Notes: generated by a model from the letters alone, not told the origin. A stretch of 64,000 nt of DNA from Wansuia hejianensis (GCF_014337215.1 NZ_CP060635.1:1439501-1503500); one strand, 5' to 3'; numbered from the stretch's first letter, positions 51,801 through 60,990 are shown. Translations and numbers: made by a program.

Positions 51801-52426
51801 TTCAGCGCATGTTTCCTGAACTCATCGATGGCATCCATCGGAGCCATATCCTTCAGGTCCTCAGTGTCCCAGGTCTCGATCTTCTGGATCTCGTGGGAGG
51901 TACGGAAACCGTCAAAGAAGTTGATAAACGGAACTTTTCCCTTCAAAGCCGCACAATGCGCAACCGGGGTCAGATCCATAACTTCCTGTACGGAAGATTC
52001 ACACAGCATAGCCGCGCCGGTCTGACGGCAGGCATATACGTCGGAGTGGTCGCCGAAAATAGACAGAGCATGGCTGGCCAGCGCACGGGCGGATACGTTA
52101 AATACTCCCGGCAGCTGTTCGCCTGCAATCTTATACAGGTTTGGAATCATCAGCAGAAGTCCCTGGGATGCCGTATAGGTGGTGGTCAGCGCGCCTGCTG
52201 ACAGAGAGCCGTGAACCGCACCTGCCGCACCTGCCTCAGACTGCATTTCGGTAATCTGTACTTCTTGTCCGAAAATGTTCTTTCTGCCCTGGGTCGCCCA
52301 CTCATCTGTGGCTTCTGCCATCGGTGAGGATGGGGTAATCGGGTAAATCGCTGCCACATCGGTAAACGCATAGGACGCATGAGCCGCAGCATGATTACCA
52401 TCCATGGTTTTCATCTTTCTTGCCAT
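48881..52426 (-). CDS. nifJ: Pyruvate:ferredoxin (flavodoxin) oxidoreductase
   Basis: Single-chain enzyme of 1181 aa that oxidises pyruvate with CoA to acetyl-CoA and CO2 and reduces ferredoxin; central to anaerobic energy metabolism. Domain order: TPP-binding pyrimidine domain (AAIYPITPSSPMAEATDEWA near residue 25), transketolase C-like domain, gamma domain (LRFGKKPIKSTYLI), a two-cluster ferredoxin domain (CIQCNRCSYVCP and CTGCGSCANVCPG, about 690-760), then the TPP-binding C-terminal domain with a further cluster Cys pair (CAGCGETPY) and GDGWAYDIGFGGVDH. ATG 52426 follows AAGGAGG; an in-frame start at 52468 lacks one. It has its own promoter and terminator. Confidence 0.98.
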   Translation of the reverse strand: MARKMKTMDGNHAAAHASYAFTDVAAIYPITPSSPMAEATDEWATQGRKNIFGQEVQITEMQSEAGAAGAVHGSLSAGALTTTYTASQGLLLMIPNLYKIAGEQLPGVFNVSARALASHALSIFGDHSDVYACRQTGAAMLCESSVQEVMDLTPVAHCAALKGKVPFINFFDGFRTSHEIQKIETWDTEDLKDMAPMDAIDEFRKHALNPNHPCQRGSAQNPDIFFQAREACNPYYEALPAIVQEYMDKVNEKIGTDYKLFNYYGAADAEHVIIAMGSVCDTIEETIDYMMAAGKKVGVVKVRLYRPFVAQALIDAIPDSVKQISVLDRTKEPGAMGEPLYLDVVAALRGSKFDQTPVFTGRYGLGSKDTTPAQIVAVYENTEKKVFTIGIVDDVTNLSLEEGAPLVTTPEGTINCKFWGLGADGTVGANKNSIKIIGDNTDMYAQAYFDYDSKKSGGVTMSHLRFGKKPIKSTYLIHKANFVACHNPSYVNKYNMVQELVDGGTFLLNCPWDMEGLEKHLPGQVKAFIANHGIKLYTIDGVKIGIETGMGPTRINTILQSAFFKLANIIPEEKAIELMKAAAKATYGRKGDDVVQKNWAAIDEGAKQAIEIKVPESWKTAADEGLVMTHATSGRKDVVDFVNNIQSKVSAQEGNNLPVSAFKDYVDGSTPSGSAAYEKRGIAVNVPVWNPDNCIQCNRCSYVCPHAVVRPIALTDEEASKAPEGMKTLKMTGMEGYQFSIAISSLDCTGCGSCANVCPGKKGAKALAMEAMESTLGQQKYFDYGVALPEKKDVITKFKETTVKGSQFKQPLLEFSGACAGCGETPYAKLITQLFGDRMYIANATGCSSIWGNSSPSTPYTVNAEGRGPAWSNSLFEDNAEFGYGMLLAQRAMRSGLKEKVEQVCASDKASAEVKEACQAWLDSYDNGAANGTATDKLVSVLEGIDCETCKDIVKNKDFLSKKSQWVFGGDGWAYDIGFGGVDHALASGRDINIMVFDTEVYSNTGGQSSKATPTGAIAQFAAGGKEVKKKDLASIAMSYGYVYVAQIAMGADFNQTVKAIAEAEAYPGPSLIIAYAPCINHGIKKGMSKAQTEEELAVKSGYWHLFRYNPALKAEGKAAFALDSKAPTESYQEFLDGEVRYNSLKRANPEKAARLFAKSEGEAKERFEYLNKLITLYGQD

Positions 52427-52476
52427 CTTAGTTTTATCCTCCTTAAAAAAATTACAACTTATACACATACGTGTTA

Positions 52477-52505
52477 ATTATAACACTGATTCTACAGGAT
52501 GTCCA
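52477..52505 (-). promoter_or_regulatory. Promoter of nifJ
   Basis: On the minus strand, TGGACA (52500-52505), 17 bases, TATAAT (52477-52482): one mismatch to consensus in total. It is about 50 bp upstream of ATG 52426. Confidence 0.75.
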
Positions 52506-52754
52506 CGCCCCTGAATCAATGTATTCTGAAAAAAACATAAACTTGTTACCGTTTACTCCATATCCGGAAACCACGCTCCGCAACGCACAGAAATCAGAGT
52601 CCAGAGCGTCCCGGGCATCTGTACAGTTCCTGTTTCTACTGTATCCAATTTTATACATCTTTATTCCGGCACCCTGCAATCGCGCCTGTCCTCCGGCTGG
52701 CCACCCAATGCTCCCACGGGAAGGCAATCTCAAAACGGGAGCATATTCTCTAAT

Positions 52755-52800
52755 ATGAAAAAGCACCCACAGGGCACCATGTAATGCGTGCTCTGTGGGT
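52755..52800 (-). terminator. Intrinsic terminator of the GH31 operon
   Basis: ACCCACAG (52765-52772) pairs with CTGTGGGT (52793-52800), extended inward by GGCAC/GTGCT with one wobble; TTTTT follows on the minus strand. It is about 100 bases past the URO-D-like stop codon, with the repeat copy 52807-52865 between. Apart from the nifJ promoter I see nothing in 52506-52754. Confidence 0.8.
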
Positions 52801-52806
52801 ATACTC

Positions 52807-52865
52807 CAAAGTATCCCGTAACTCATGCCCCTGACCGGGCGGGGAACAGCAATTCATTTGCTGTG
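52807..52865. repeat. Third copy of the palindromic intergenic repeat, inverted
   Basis: Read on the plus strand it matches the reverse complement of the copies at 32464-32584: CAAAGTAT, CCCGTAAC-CATGC-CCTG and GCGGGGAACAGC occur in the same order. The second hairpin is GCCC/GGGC (52827-52840) and the first is ACAGCA-ATTCATT-TGCTGT (52846-52864), with a changed loop. It lies in the 3' untranslated region of the GH31 operon. Confidence 0.7.
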
Positions 52866-52897
52866 CAGTAACTTCCCGGGTCACGGTTTTAGCTTTT

Positions 52898-54085
52898 CTA
52901 TTTGCTCCGGAACGTGCCCCGGATATCGCTCCAGTGCTCCTCCGCATAGCCGGTCAGCCGCACTGCTTCCTCGTAAGACATTTCCGGGAAATGGAAAAAC
53001 AGCCGGTCTGACCCATATTTCCAAACCAGACGCTCACAGTTCCTGATCCAGTCCTCCGGTTCCCCGGAATACACCTTGATCCAGAGGGATTTTCCCGCGG
53101 CTATCACTTTATCATAGATCTCGTCCCATTTCTCCAGCGTCCCGTCCGGACCTGTGTCGCCGCTGACCCACTGAACCGCATCAATCCCCTCCACCTCCAG
53201 AAGGGCATCCAGATGTTTAACCGCATCCGGACCGTCCAGATGGTACAGCACATGATCTGCTTTCCCAGCCTGTTCCTTCAGAGATTCCAGCACCAGCTCC
53301 CGGAACCCTGCCGGCGACATCATTGCCGAAAGGTCACACTGCAGCTTCACCGTCTTTCCCGGCCCCCAGATTTGGAAGACCGTATAGGCATTCCCTCCAA
53401 AACCATCTTGGATCAGCTCATAAAACCGGTTATAATACTCATAGTAAACAGCTGTAACCTGATCCACACGTTCTTTCACCAGTTCCGGTTCCTCCGCCAT
53501 GTCATACAGCAGATTCATCGCCCCCCGAAGAGAAGCCAGCACGTCCACGTTCTCCATCAGATCCGGCATATCCACATAGAAATCATCACCCGCCAGCTCT
53601 CTGCACCGTTTTACCAGACGGATATGCTTCTGGAACCAGGAATTTTCCGGATTAAAACGGAACTCCGGCACACCTTCCCAGTCTCCGATGCATGATTGAA
53701 ACCAGACTGTATCATTCCGGAAACCGATATCCGAACCCAGATAAGCTGCCAGAGAGCCTGGGCCGAAATCCACATTCAGATTAGGAAAGCTTTCTGCCAG
53801 AAACAAGTGATTTTCGCAGAAATGGCGGTAACGGGCTACCATTCGTTCTGCATTCTGGTACTTGTCCTCCATGTCCTTCCACTTCAGCTCCTCCGGCAGG
53901 TTATAATACCTGCCCTGGCACATGACCTCCGAATAGTCATTCACGGATTCCGGATGCCGTTCAGACAGCGCCTCGATCTCCGGCTTACGGGCGATGACAC
54001 ACATCAGTGGTCTTCCTGTATTTTGATGCTCCCAGTATCCGGTGAATTTTCTTCTGGTTTCCTCCCAGTTATCCTTGTATTTCAT
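52898..54085 (-). CDS. Uroporphyrinogen decarboxylase-like (URO-D/MtaA fold) protein
   Basis: Cytoplasmic protein of 395 aa with the TIM-barrel layout of the URO-D family, e.g. DFGPGSLAAYLGSDIGFRNDTVWF near 105, GGNAYTVFQIWGPGKTVKLQCDLSAMMSP near 230 and HVLYHLDGPDAVKHLDALLEVEGIDAVQW near 280. Relatives include true haem enzymes and corrinoid methyltransferases, but many members sit in carbohydrate operons with no known reaction. Here it overlaps the GH31 gene by 17 bases and ends the operon, so a role in using the released sugar or a demethylation step is possible. The specific function is unknown. Confidence 0.8.
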   Translation of the reverse strand: MKYKDNWEETRRKFTGYWEHQNTGRPLMCVIARKPEIEALSERHPESVNDYSEVMCQGRYYNLPEELKWKDMEDKYQNAERMVARYRHFCENHLFLAESFPNLNVDFGPGSLAAYLGSDIGFRNDTVWFQSCIGDWEGVPEFRFNPENSWFQKHIRLVKRCRELAGDDFYVDMPDLMENVDVLASLRGAMNLLYDMAEEPELVKERVDQVTAVYYEYYNRFYELIQDGFGGNAYTVFQIWGPGKTVKLQCDLSAMMSPAGFRELVLESLKEQAGKADHVLYHLDGPDAVKHLDALLEVEGIDAVQWVSGDTGPDGTLEKWDEIYDKVIAAGKSLWIKVYSGEPEDWIRNCERLVWKYGSDRLFFHFPEMSYEEAVRLTGYAEEHWSDIRGTFRSK

Positions 54086-56540
54086 CTCCGATCCCTCCTG
54101 CCTTGAACTCTAAGGTGACCGGCCGGCCCTCATACAGAAATTCTTTTCTCTCGCGGCCTGCCGTCACCACGCATTTCCTTCCCAGGATTCCCTGTGGGAA
54201 CTTGTGCTCTGCTCCTCCGATCGTGAGTTTGCCGGCAGTATCCTGCCACTCCATCACAATTCGGTTGTACTTTCCCCCTTCATATTCATAGCCGTCGCCC
54301 CCGTCCTCATAATAAACGAAGCTTCCATCCGCCCCAGGGTAAACCCTGAGCTCCAGAGGTGTGGAAACCTCCTCCTGGGCATACTCCAGGCGCTGTTCCA
54401 TGGGCAGCACGGAACCCGCTTTCACAAAGACCGGTATATGGCTCAGATCTACCGGAACATCAACAGTCCTGCCCCCTTCATACTGCTCCCCGGTGTAAAA
54501 ATCATACCACCCTGCCCCTTCCGGCAGATAACAGCTCCAGCGCTTTGGCCGTTTCAGCTCCTCACTGTTCCGTCCGTAATACATCGGCTCTGTAACCGGG
54601 CAGACCAGCAGGCTGCTGCCGAACATAAATTCACTGTCCATAGCCGCCGCTTTCCTGTCCTCCGGAAAATCAAAGAGCAGACTTCTCAGCATCGTGCCAT
54701 CCTCCAGCCACACATTGCCTGCCAGAGAATAGATATAGGGCATCAGGCGGTATCTGGTTTCTATTGTCATAACGAGTGCGTCGTAAAATGGATCACCCGT
54801 CTCCCCAAAATTCCAGATTTCCCGCGGCGTATCTGTTCCGTGAGAGCGGAACATGGGCAGAAATGCCCCATACTCGAACCACCGCACATACAGCTCCCGG
54901 TATCCCGCGTCCGCCGTACCTTCTTCGTAGTCTCCCCGCCAAAACCAGTTGGGAGAAGAATCCGCCTCACGGCCGCAGCCTCTCTTCCACCACTTTTCAT
55001 GGACCGTGAAAAATCCCCCAATATCCAGCGTCCAGTACGGCATTCCGCTGATGCACATATTCAGCCCCTCCGTAACCTGCCTGCGGAACACCTGCCAGGT
55101 GGCGCTGGTATCGCCCGACCACAGCATCGTCCCGTATTTCTGGCTGGACGGATAGCCGGATCTCGTGAGGTTCAGAACTCTCTGGTCCGGAGCCGCTTTT
55201 CTCTGATTTTCATACATTCCCCGCGCATGATAAACTGGATACAGGTTGGCACGGTCTGCTCTGCAGTATTTCCGGTGCTCATTCCCCACCAACTCATACC
55301 GCTCCCAGGGCTCCCTCTGGTATTCTCCCGACCAGTCGGACCCTGTAAACGGCTCCGACGAATCACACCACCAGGCGTCAAAGCCGCCGGAAAACAGCTC
55401 CCGTTCCGCCTGCTTCCAGTATAACTCCCTCGCCTCCGCACTAAACGCGTCATAGGTAGAGTAATCGTTCAGCAAGAAACCATGCTCTTTCATTTCCTCA
55501 TAGTCATCCGTACCCTCATTCATATTCGGCCAGACGGATACCATAGAGTGAACATGCATCCCGTGAAGCTCCCGGCGCATTTCTCCCAGGTCCGGATACC
55601 GGCTCCGGTCCACCCGCTTGTTGCCCCATTCATCCTCTTTCCAGGTCTTCCAGTCCTGCACGATGCAGTCCAGCCCCACCTTTCTTCTCCGGTATTCGGC
55701 AGCCGCAGCCACCAGCTCCTTCTGGCTGTGATATGCCTCTTTTGACTGCACATAGCCAAAAGACCATTTGGGCAGCATGACTGCCTTTCCTGTCAGCTTC
55801 CGGAATCCCCTGATGATTTCATCCGTATCCTTTCCGGCAATCACATAGTAATCCATCTGCTCCACAGCATCCAGATACAGGTATGAGCCACGCTCGTCAT
55901 CGTTAAAGGTCATCAGGCTGCCGCAGTCCGTGAGCACCCCATATTTTTGATCCGAGACCAGAAACGGGACCGGTATTCTCATATTGTGCTGATAGAGATA
56001 CTGTACCTTCCCTCTGTAATCGTAGATACCTTCCTCTCCCTGCCCCAGTCCGTGGATCTGTTCCCCTGAGGCCCACTGAAAATTCAGCCTGCCGCTGTAA
56101 ACCATGTGGTCGGTTTCTGGTTTCAGGTTCGCTACAATGCTCCGTTCCCCGTCGACGGACTGGTAACGCTCTATCACTGCCTCTTCTCCTCCTGTGGTAT
56201 AGACCAGCAGAGGTTTTTCCGTCAGCTCCTTTTCCCCCTCCCGGAAGAAAATCTTACCTGTCTCAGGATCTTCCCAGGTGAAGCTGCCCGTTTCTCTGCA
56301 GATTCTCACCTGCAGACGTCCGGATGACACGTAAAAGCTCCCTTTCTTTTCCCGGACAGACAGCTCCTGCCCGCCAGCACATTCAATACCCAGTGGGGAC
56401 ACGGGCAGAATCTCTTCCCGGCGGGTATAAACACAGCGCATGATATTTTCCGCGATGCCGAATACCGCAAGCCTGCCCCTGTTTGTTTCAATGTCCACCT
56501 TCCGGCAGTCCTGGCCGGCTGTATAGCTCTTTACCTCCAT
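54069..56540 (-). CDS. GH31 family glycoside hydrolase (alpha-glucosidase/alpha-xylosidase type)
   Basis: Retaining alpha-glycosidase of 823 aa with no signal peptide, so it should act on imported oligosaccharides. The N-terminal beta-sandwich (about 1-240) contains EQIHGLGQGEEGIYDYRG. The barrel follows, with nucleophile Asp393 in WWCDSSEPF and acid/base Asp477 in WSGDTSATW. The C-terminal beta domains include VFVKAGSVLPM and YEDGGDGYEYEGG (DUF5110-like). It overlaps the URO-D-like gene and follows the permeases by 29 bases. Whether it prefers glucosides, xylosides or another alpha-sugar cannot be told from sequence here. Confidence 0.95.
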   Translation of the reverse strand: MEVKSYTAGQDCRKVDIETNRGRLAVFGIAENIMRCVYTRREEILPVSPLGIECAGGQELSVREKKGSFYVSSGRLQVRICRETGSFTWEDPETGKIFFREGEKELTEKPLLVYTTGGEEAVIERYQSVDGERSIVANLKPETDHMVYSGRLNFQWASGEQIHGLGQGEEGIYDYRGKVQYLYQHNMRIPVPFLVSDQKYGVLTDCGSLMTFNDDERGSYLYLDAVEQMDYYVIAGKDTDEIIRGFRKLTGKAVMLPKWSFGYVQSKEAYHSQKELVAAAAEYRRRKVGLDCIVQDWKTWKEDEWGNKRVDRSRYPDLGEMRRELHGMHVHSMVSVWPNMNEGTDDYEEMKEHGFLLNDYSTYDAFSAEARELYWKQAERELFSGGFDAWWCDSSEPFTGSDWSGEYQREPWERYELVGNEHRKYCRADRANLYPVYHARGMYENQRKAAPDQRVLNLTRSGYPSSQKYGTMLWSGDTSATWQVFRRQVTEGLNMCISGMPYWTLDIGGFFTVHEKWWKRGCGREADSSPNWFWRGDYEEGTADAGYRELYVRWFEYGAFLPMFRSHGTDTPREIWNFGETGDPFYDALVMTIETRYRLMPYIYSLAGNVWLEDGTMLRSLLFDFPEDRKAAAMDSEFMFGSSLLVCPVTEPMYYGRNSEELKRPKRWSCYLPEGAGWYDFYTGEQYEGGRTVDVPVDLSHIPVFVKAGSVLPMEQRLEYAQEEVSTPLELRVYPGADGSFVYYEDGGDGYEYEGGKYNRIVMEWQDTAGKLTIGGAEHKFPQGILGRKCVVTAGRERKEFLYEGRPVTLEFKAGGIGDEIQG

Positions 56541-56569
56541 GTGACATTTCCTCCTTTATTCATAAGCAT

Positions 56570-57403
56570 TTATCCTTTCACCGCCCCGGCCGTCTGACCG
56601 CCCACGATGTATTTCTGACAGACCAGATACATGACGATTACCGGCAGACAGGTCAGCAGCACATCCGCACAGATCAGATTCCAGTTCGTCTCATACTGGC
56701 CGAAGAAATTGTATATGGCCAGCGTGACAGGCCATTTTTCTGAAGAATTCAAAAAATATAGCGGCATGATAAATTCATTCCAGGTATTCAGAAAGCAAAG
56801 AACGCCTGCCGTTATAATGCTGGGCTTCAGCATCGGCAGTATAATGCTGAAAAACAGGCGGAAAGGCCCGCATCCATCGATGACCGCCGCTTCGTCCAGC
56901 TCCGTTGGAACCTTCGACACAAAGCCATAGATCAGAAAAATGGTAAACGGCAGCTGCATCGCCACATACAACAGGATAATTCCCAGGGCCGAGTTATTCA
57001 GGCGGATCGCCTGCATCACCTTCATCAAAGCCACATAATTGATGGGAATCACTATTCCCAGCACCATATACATATACACAGCGCTGTTTCTCCTGGTCCG
57101 CCTTCTGGAAAAAACATAGGCGGCCATGGCTCCCAAACACACGGTGATTACTGTGGCGCTGCCGGCGTACAGGAAGCTGTTCAGAAAGCTCTGCCCCAGC
57201 TTTCCCTTTTGAATAACGGTTATAAAATTCGTCAGAGTCCATTCTTTCGGCAGTGTAAGATTCATCCGTATGGCTTCTTCCGCCGGCTTAAAGGCATTCA
57301 CAAGAATCAGGAGGACCGGCACAAGCATCACCAGGGATACGATCCAGGCCATCCCGTTTTTTACCACATTTTTTGCCGTCTTTTTTCTTTTACTGTTCAT
57401 CAT
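56570..57403 (-). CDS. Carbohydrate ABC transporter permease, MalG type
   Basis: Integral membrane permease of 277 aa with six expected helices and the EAA loop FVSKVPTELDEAAVIDGCGPFRLFFSIILPMLKP near residue 165. The N-terminus overlaps the MalF-type gene by 4 bases (ATGA). Together they form the channel of a CUT1 oligosaccharide importer. No dedicated ATPase gene is present; such systems commonly share a housekeeping MsmK-type ATPase encoded elsewhere. Confidence 0.95.
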   Translation of the reverse strand: MMNSKRKKTAKNVVKNGMAWIVSLVMLVPVLLILVNAFKPAEEAIRMNLTLPKEWTLTNFITVIQKGKLGQSFLNSFLYAGSATVITVCLGAMAAYVFSRRRTRRNSAVYMYMVLGIVIPINYVALMKVMQAIRLNNSALGIILLYVAMQLPFTIFLIYGFVSKVPTELDEAAVIDGCGPFRLFFSIILPMLKPSIITAGVLCFLNTWNEFIMPLYFLNSSEKWPVTLAIYNFFGQYETNWNLICADVLLTCLPVIVMYLVCQKYIVGGQTAGAVKG

Positions 57404-58275
57404 TCCTGCACCTCATCTTTCGTCAGCACGCGGATCAGGAAGAATCCGACAATTACCATGAAAACAAACATGATGGAACTCATCGTGGTGCCCTCCGCGT
57501 ACAATCCCTGGGAGAACAGCTTGAATACAGCGGTGTACATAACCTCTGTGGTGTGCCCGGGCCCTCCGTTTGTCATGGCATATACCATATCGAACACCTT
57601 CAGGCCATATAGGACATTCAGCACGATTGCCACGGCCAGAGTCTGCTTCAGCATAGGCAGCGTAATAAAGCGGAATTTCTGCCAGCCGCTTGCCCCGTCG
57701 ATGGACGCCGCCTCATAATAGCCCCTGGGTATTGCCAGGATGCCCACGATCAGCATCGTCATAATGTAGCCTGTCCCTCTCCAGATATCTACCATCATCA
57801 CAGAAAAAAATGCAATGCGCGGATTGGTCAGCCACTGCTGCGTCAGCCCTCCCAGCCCGATTCCCCTTAAAAATTCATTCAGAAATCCAACCTTTGGATT
57901 CAAGATACAGCTAAACACCATGCCGACCACCAGTACCGACAGCACAGAGGGCAGGTACATCACACCCCTGTGAAAATTCTTCAGCTTGATGTTCCTGCTC
58001 AGTATGACAGCGAACAGAAGCCCCAAGCCTGTCTTCGCCACCGTTGTGACCACTGTGAACAGCAGCGTGTTCGTGATAAATCTCAGATAATCCGTATCGG
58101 CGCTGAAGATCTTCTGGAAATTTTTCATTCCTACAAAATGAACCTCTTTCGAATAGGACGACCAGTCTGTAAAAGAATAGCCGATACCGATAATCCCCGG
58201 AACCACACAGAGTGCCGTATAAATCACCAGCGCTCCGATAGCAAAATACCACGGATACAATTTTGCCTTTTTCAC
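57400..58275 (-). CDS. Carbohydrate ABC transporter permease, MalF type
   Basis: Integral membrane permease of 291 aa with six helices and the EAA loop LAIPRGYYEAASIDGASGWQKFRFITLPMLKQ near residue 180. It starts with GTG 58275, which has AGGAGG 7 bases upstream. It is the first minus-strand gene of the permease-GH31-URO-D operon and is divergent from the kinase gene at 58434, with 158 bases between. The binding protein for the system is probably encoded at 61104-62435. Confidence 0.95.
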   Translation of the reverse strand: MKKAKLYPWYFAIGALVIYTALCVVPGIIGIGYSFTDWSSYSKEVHFVGMKNFQKIFSADTDYLRFITNTLLFTVVTTVAKTGLGLLFAVILSRNIKLKNFHRGVMYLPSVLSVLVVGMVFSCILNPKVGFLNEFLRGIGLGGLTQQWLTNPRIAFFSVMMVDIWRGTGYIMTMLIVGILAIPRGYYEAASIDGASGWQKFRFITLPMLKQTLAVAIVLNVLYGLKVFDMVYAMTNGGPGHTTEVMYTAVFKLFSQGLYAEGTTMSSIMFVFMVIVGFFLIRVLTKDEVQE

Positions 58276-58433
58276 ACAATCCCCTCCTTTACTTTTTATT
58301 CATTTTACACAAAGGATTTGACTGCTTCCATGTTCTCTTTTGGCAAGTTTATGTATTTTTTTAACTATTTCTCCTTTTTTTCAGATAATATGTTATACTA
58401 ATTTCCAAAATACTACGATGATAGGGGGGCCTC

Positions 58434-60224
58434 ATGAAACGCAGACCGGTCAGCATGCAGAAAATACTTTCTTCTTATTTTCTGCTGATTACAACAATTC
58501 TTCTGATCCTGGCAACCATTATTTTTTCCATCGTCCAGTATACTTACCTCCGCTCCAATGCCATACGGGATATCCAGCGGACCTGCACGGCCATAGGCGA
58601 AGACATCGACCTGCAGCTCAGGCAGATGGACACCATATGCCTGAACACAATCTATTCCTCTACCATAAAAGATGCCTTCGCTTCTTACCTCTCCACACCG
58701 TCAGAACAGTCCTATGAACGTTCCCAATACCGGGAATTACTGTCGGACGCACTGGCGGCGGCCAAGGGAATTGATTCATCCATCCGCCAGATCAACCTGT
58801 ACAGCATAAAAGGCGGAGGATACGGCTATGGGAATTACACCGGCAACCTGGACGTGGAAGCTTCCGGCCAGCCCTGGTACGGCCAGGCGGTAGCGGCTCA
58901 CGGATACCGGTATATTCCCCCGGCTGCCACGGATGAGCAGCTGTCTGTGCGCACAGGCACCTCCCGAGACCGTTATTATCTCTCTCTTTACCGCATGTAT
59001 TACGACGACTATCGGAACCCTGTGGGCTTTGTAGAGGCAAAAAAATACTATGACGTCCTGTTCGATCAGGCCTTTCACCCTTCCAGCAATTATCACCTCA
59101 CCGTAGCGGTGTACGATGCCGGAGGGAATCTGCTTTTTCCGCTGTCTGAAGACAGCAGCGGGCTGTACTCTTACTATGACAGGAAGGATTCCGGCCTTAC
59201 AAACTTCTATAATCCCAACTCCCGCCAACAAGAGTATGCCTGTTATTCAGAAATGACCTACAGTGATTTCACGGTGGTAACCGCCGTCGTCCAGTCCGAA
59301 TTCCTGGCTCCGGTGTACCGCTCCCTGATCTGGACGGTTTTTGTATTTTTTCTGCTGTTTCTGCTCTGCCTGTTCTGTTCCTCGCTTCTCTCCAGAAAGC
59401 TGAGCAACCCCTTGAAGACCATCTATCATTTTTTGTCGCATATAGATTCTGAAAACCAGTTTCAGGAGATCCGCATGGCAGATACGGGCATAATAGAAAT
59501 CGATAAGCTGCGAAACTCGCTCAATGAAGCCATGCGTTTTCAGAAATCCGCAACTGATTCCATGATGCTGCTCAAAGAACAGGAAGTACAAGCCCAGATG
59601 CTGGCTCTGCAGTCGCAGATGAATCCGCATTTCCTCTATAATTCCCTGTCCACCATCGCCGCCATGGCAGAGGAGGGCATGACCGGACCAGTCACACAGA
59701 TGTGCCTGAACATCACTTCCATCCTGCGGTACATATCCTCCAACCGGGAACAGCTTTCCACACTGGAGGAAGAGCTGGAACACTGCGACCTTTATCTGAG
59801 CTGCATGAAGCTCAGGTTTGGCGGCGCCCTGAACTACACATTCGACGTGGAGGACGACATGCTGGAACTGCCGATCCCCAAGCTCTGTATCCAGCTGTTG
59901 GTGGAAAATGCTATCAAGTTCACGGCCAGCGCCACCCCTCCCTGGAACATTCTCATCCGCGGCTCCCTCACTGAGACTTCCTGGTATGTAGAGGTGAGGG
60001 ATAACGGACCCGGATTTGACGACGCCGTCAGTTCTACACTCCGCCGCCAGATGGAAGAAATCCGCAGAAACGGTATCCTGCCCAGCTTAAAGCTGGACGG
60101 CATGGGGATCCTGAATATTTTCATAAGATTCTATCTTATTTATGGGAATTCTTTTTACTTTGACTTCGGCACGCTCCCGGAAGGCGGAGCGACTATCACA
60201 ATAGGAGGAAGCAGAAATGACTAA
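58434..60224 (+). CDS. YesM-type sensor histidine kinase (GH31 locus)
   Basis: Membrane kinase of 596 aa. The first helix is near 14-36, an extracellular Cache-like domain near 40-290, the second helix near 298-320, then HAMP, then the kinase core with SQMNPHFLYNSLSTIA (His399), ENAIKFTAS and VRDNGPGFDD. It is transcribed divergently from the transporter operon; a TATACT box lies at 58394-58399. ATG 58434 follows GGGGGG. The regulator gene overlaps its end by 8 bases. Confidence 0.94.
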   Translation: MKRRPVSMQKILSSYFLLITTILLILATIIFSIVQYTYLRSNAIRDIQRTCTAIGEDIDLQLRQMDTICLNTIYSSTIKDAFASYLSTPSEQSYERSQYRELLSDALAAAKGIDSSIRQINLYSIKGGGYGYGNYTGNLDVEASGQPWYGQAVAAHGYRYIPPAATDEQLSVRTGTSRDRYYLSLYRMYYDDYRNPVGFVEAKKYYDVLFDQAFHPSSNYHLTVAVYDAGGNLLFPLSEDSSGLYSYYDRKDSGLTNFYNPNSRQQEYACYSEMTYSDFTVVTAVVQSEFLAPVYRSLIWTVFVFFLLFLLCLFCSSLLSRKLSNPLKTIYHFLSHIDSENQFQEIRMADTGIIEIDKLRNSLNEAMRFQKSATDSMMLLKEQEVQAQMLALQSQMNPHFLYNSLSTIAAMAEEGMTGPVTQMCLNITSILRYISSNREQLSTLEEELEHCDLYLSCMKLRFGGALNYTFDVEDDMLELPIPKLCIQLLVENAIKFTASATPPWNILIRGSLTETSWYVEVRDNGPGFDDAVSSTLRRQMEEIRRNGILPSLKLDGMGILNIFIRFYLIYGNSFYFDFGTLPEGGATITIGGSRND

Positions 60225-60990
60225 ACTGCAGCATTACAATATCCTGCTGGTGGAGGACGAGGCTCTCCTGCTTCAGTCTCTCATACGCAACATCAACGCG
60301 CTGGACGCCGGCTTCCGCGTGGCTTTTCAGGCCGCCGACGGCCGGAAGGCCCTGCAGGTTCTGAAAAATAAAAACGTTCATCTGGTCATAACCGATATCC
60401 GCATGCCCGTCATGGACGGCCTGGCACTTTCAAAGCTGATACATGAACAATATCCCAGCATCTTTACAATTGTCCTCACCGGCTACGCCGACTTCAGCTA
60501 TGCCCGGGAAGCCCTGAAACAGGGCGTCTTCGACTACCTGCTCAAGCCGGTCACACCGGAAACCCTCTCCGATGCGCTGGGACGTGTACGGGTTCAGCTA
60601 CAGAAGTATTATGAACTCTATGAAGACGCCGGACTGGCAAAGCGCGGGGCGGAAGAAATTATAGACTACGCAGTCCTGTATATGCGCGAACACTATATGG
60701 ACGAAATTGATCTGGGACAGCTCGCCTCTGAAATAGGTTTTACTTCCGCCTATCTGACAAAGCTTTTTAACCGCTTCAAGGGTGAAACGCCGCTGAAATA
60801 TCTCACAGACATACGGATTCATGAAGCTAAACGTCTGCTTCTGGATACCACTCTAACCATCAGCCAGGTGGGTATGTCCGTAGGATATCCCGATCAGTTC
60901 CATTTCAGCAAAATCTTCCGCAAATATACAGGTCAAAATCCCACCTCCTACCGCAAACAGAACCGCGAGGGCGGCAGGGAACAGGACTGA
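60217..60990 (+). CDS. YesN-type response regulator, AraC output (GH31 locus)
   Basis: Transcription factor of 257 aa. Receiver: VEDEA near 12, phospho-acceptor Asp60 (LVITDIRMPVMDG) and LLKPVTPE. AraC domain (about 150-250): IGFTSAYLTKLFNRFKGETPLKYL and SVGYPDQFHFSKIFRKYTGQNPTSYRK. It should control the divergent permease-GH31 operon and possibly the binding-protein gene that converges on it from the other side. Confidence 0.95.
   Translation: MTKLQHYNILLVEDEALLLQSLIRNINALDAGFRVAFQAADGRKALQVLKNKNVHLVITDIRMPVMDGLALSKLIHEQYPSIFTIVLTGYADFSYAREALKQGVFDYLLKPVTPETLSDALGRVRVQLQKYYELYEDAGLAKRGAEEIIDYAVLYMREHYMDEIDLGQLASEIGFTSAYLTKLFNRFKGETPLKYLTDIRIHEAKRLLLDTTLTISQVGMSVGYPDQFHFSKIFRKYTGQNPTSYRKQNREGGREQD

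Noticed and set aside
50309..52201. Long plus-strand open frame of 630 codons opposite nifJ
   Set aside because: It is antisense to a complete, strongly conserved oxidoreductase gene, has no family resemblance and no ribosome binding site. Codon bias of nifJ explains the open frame.
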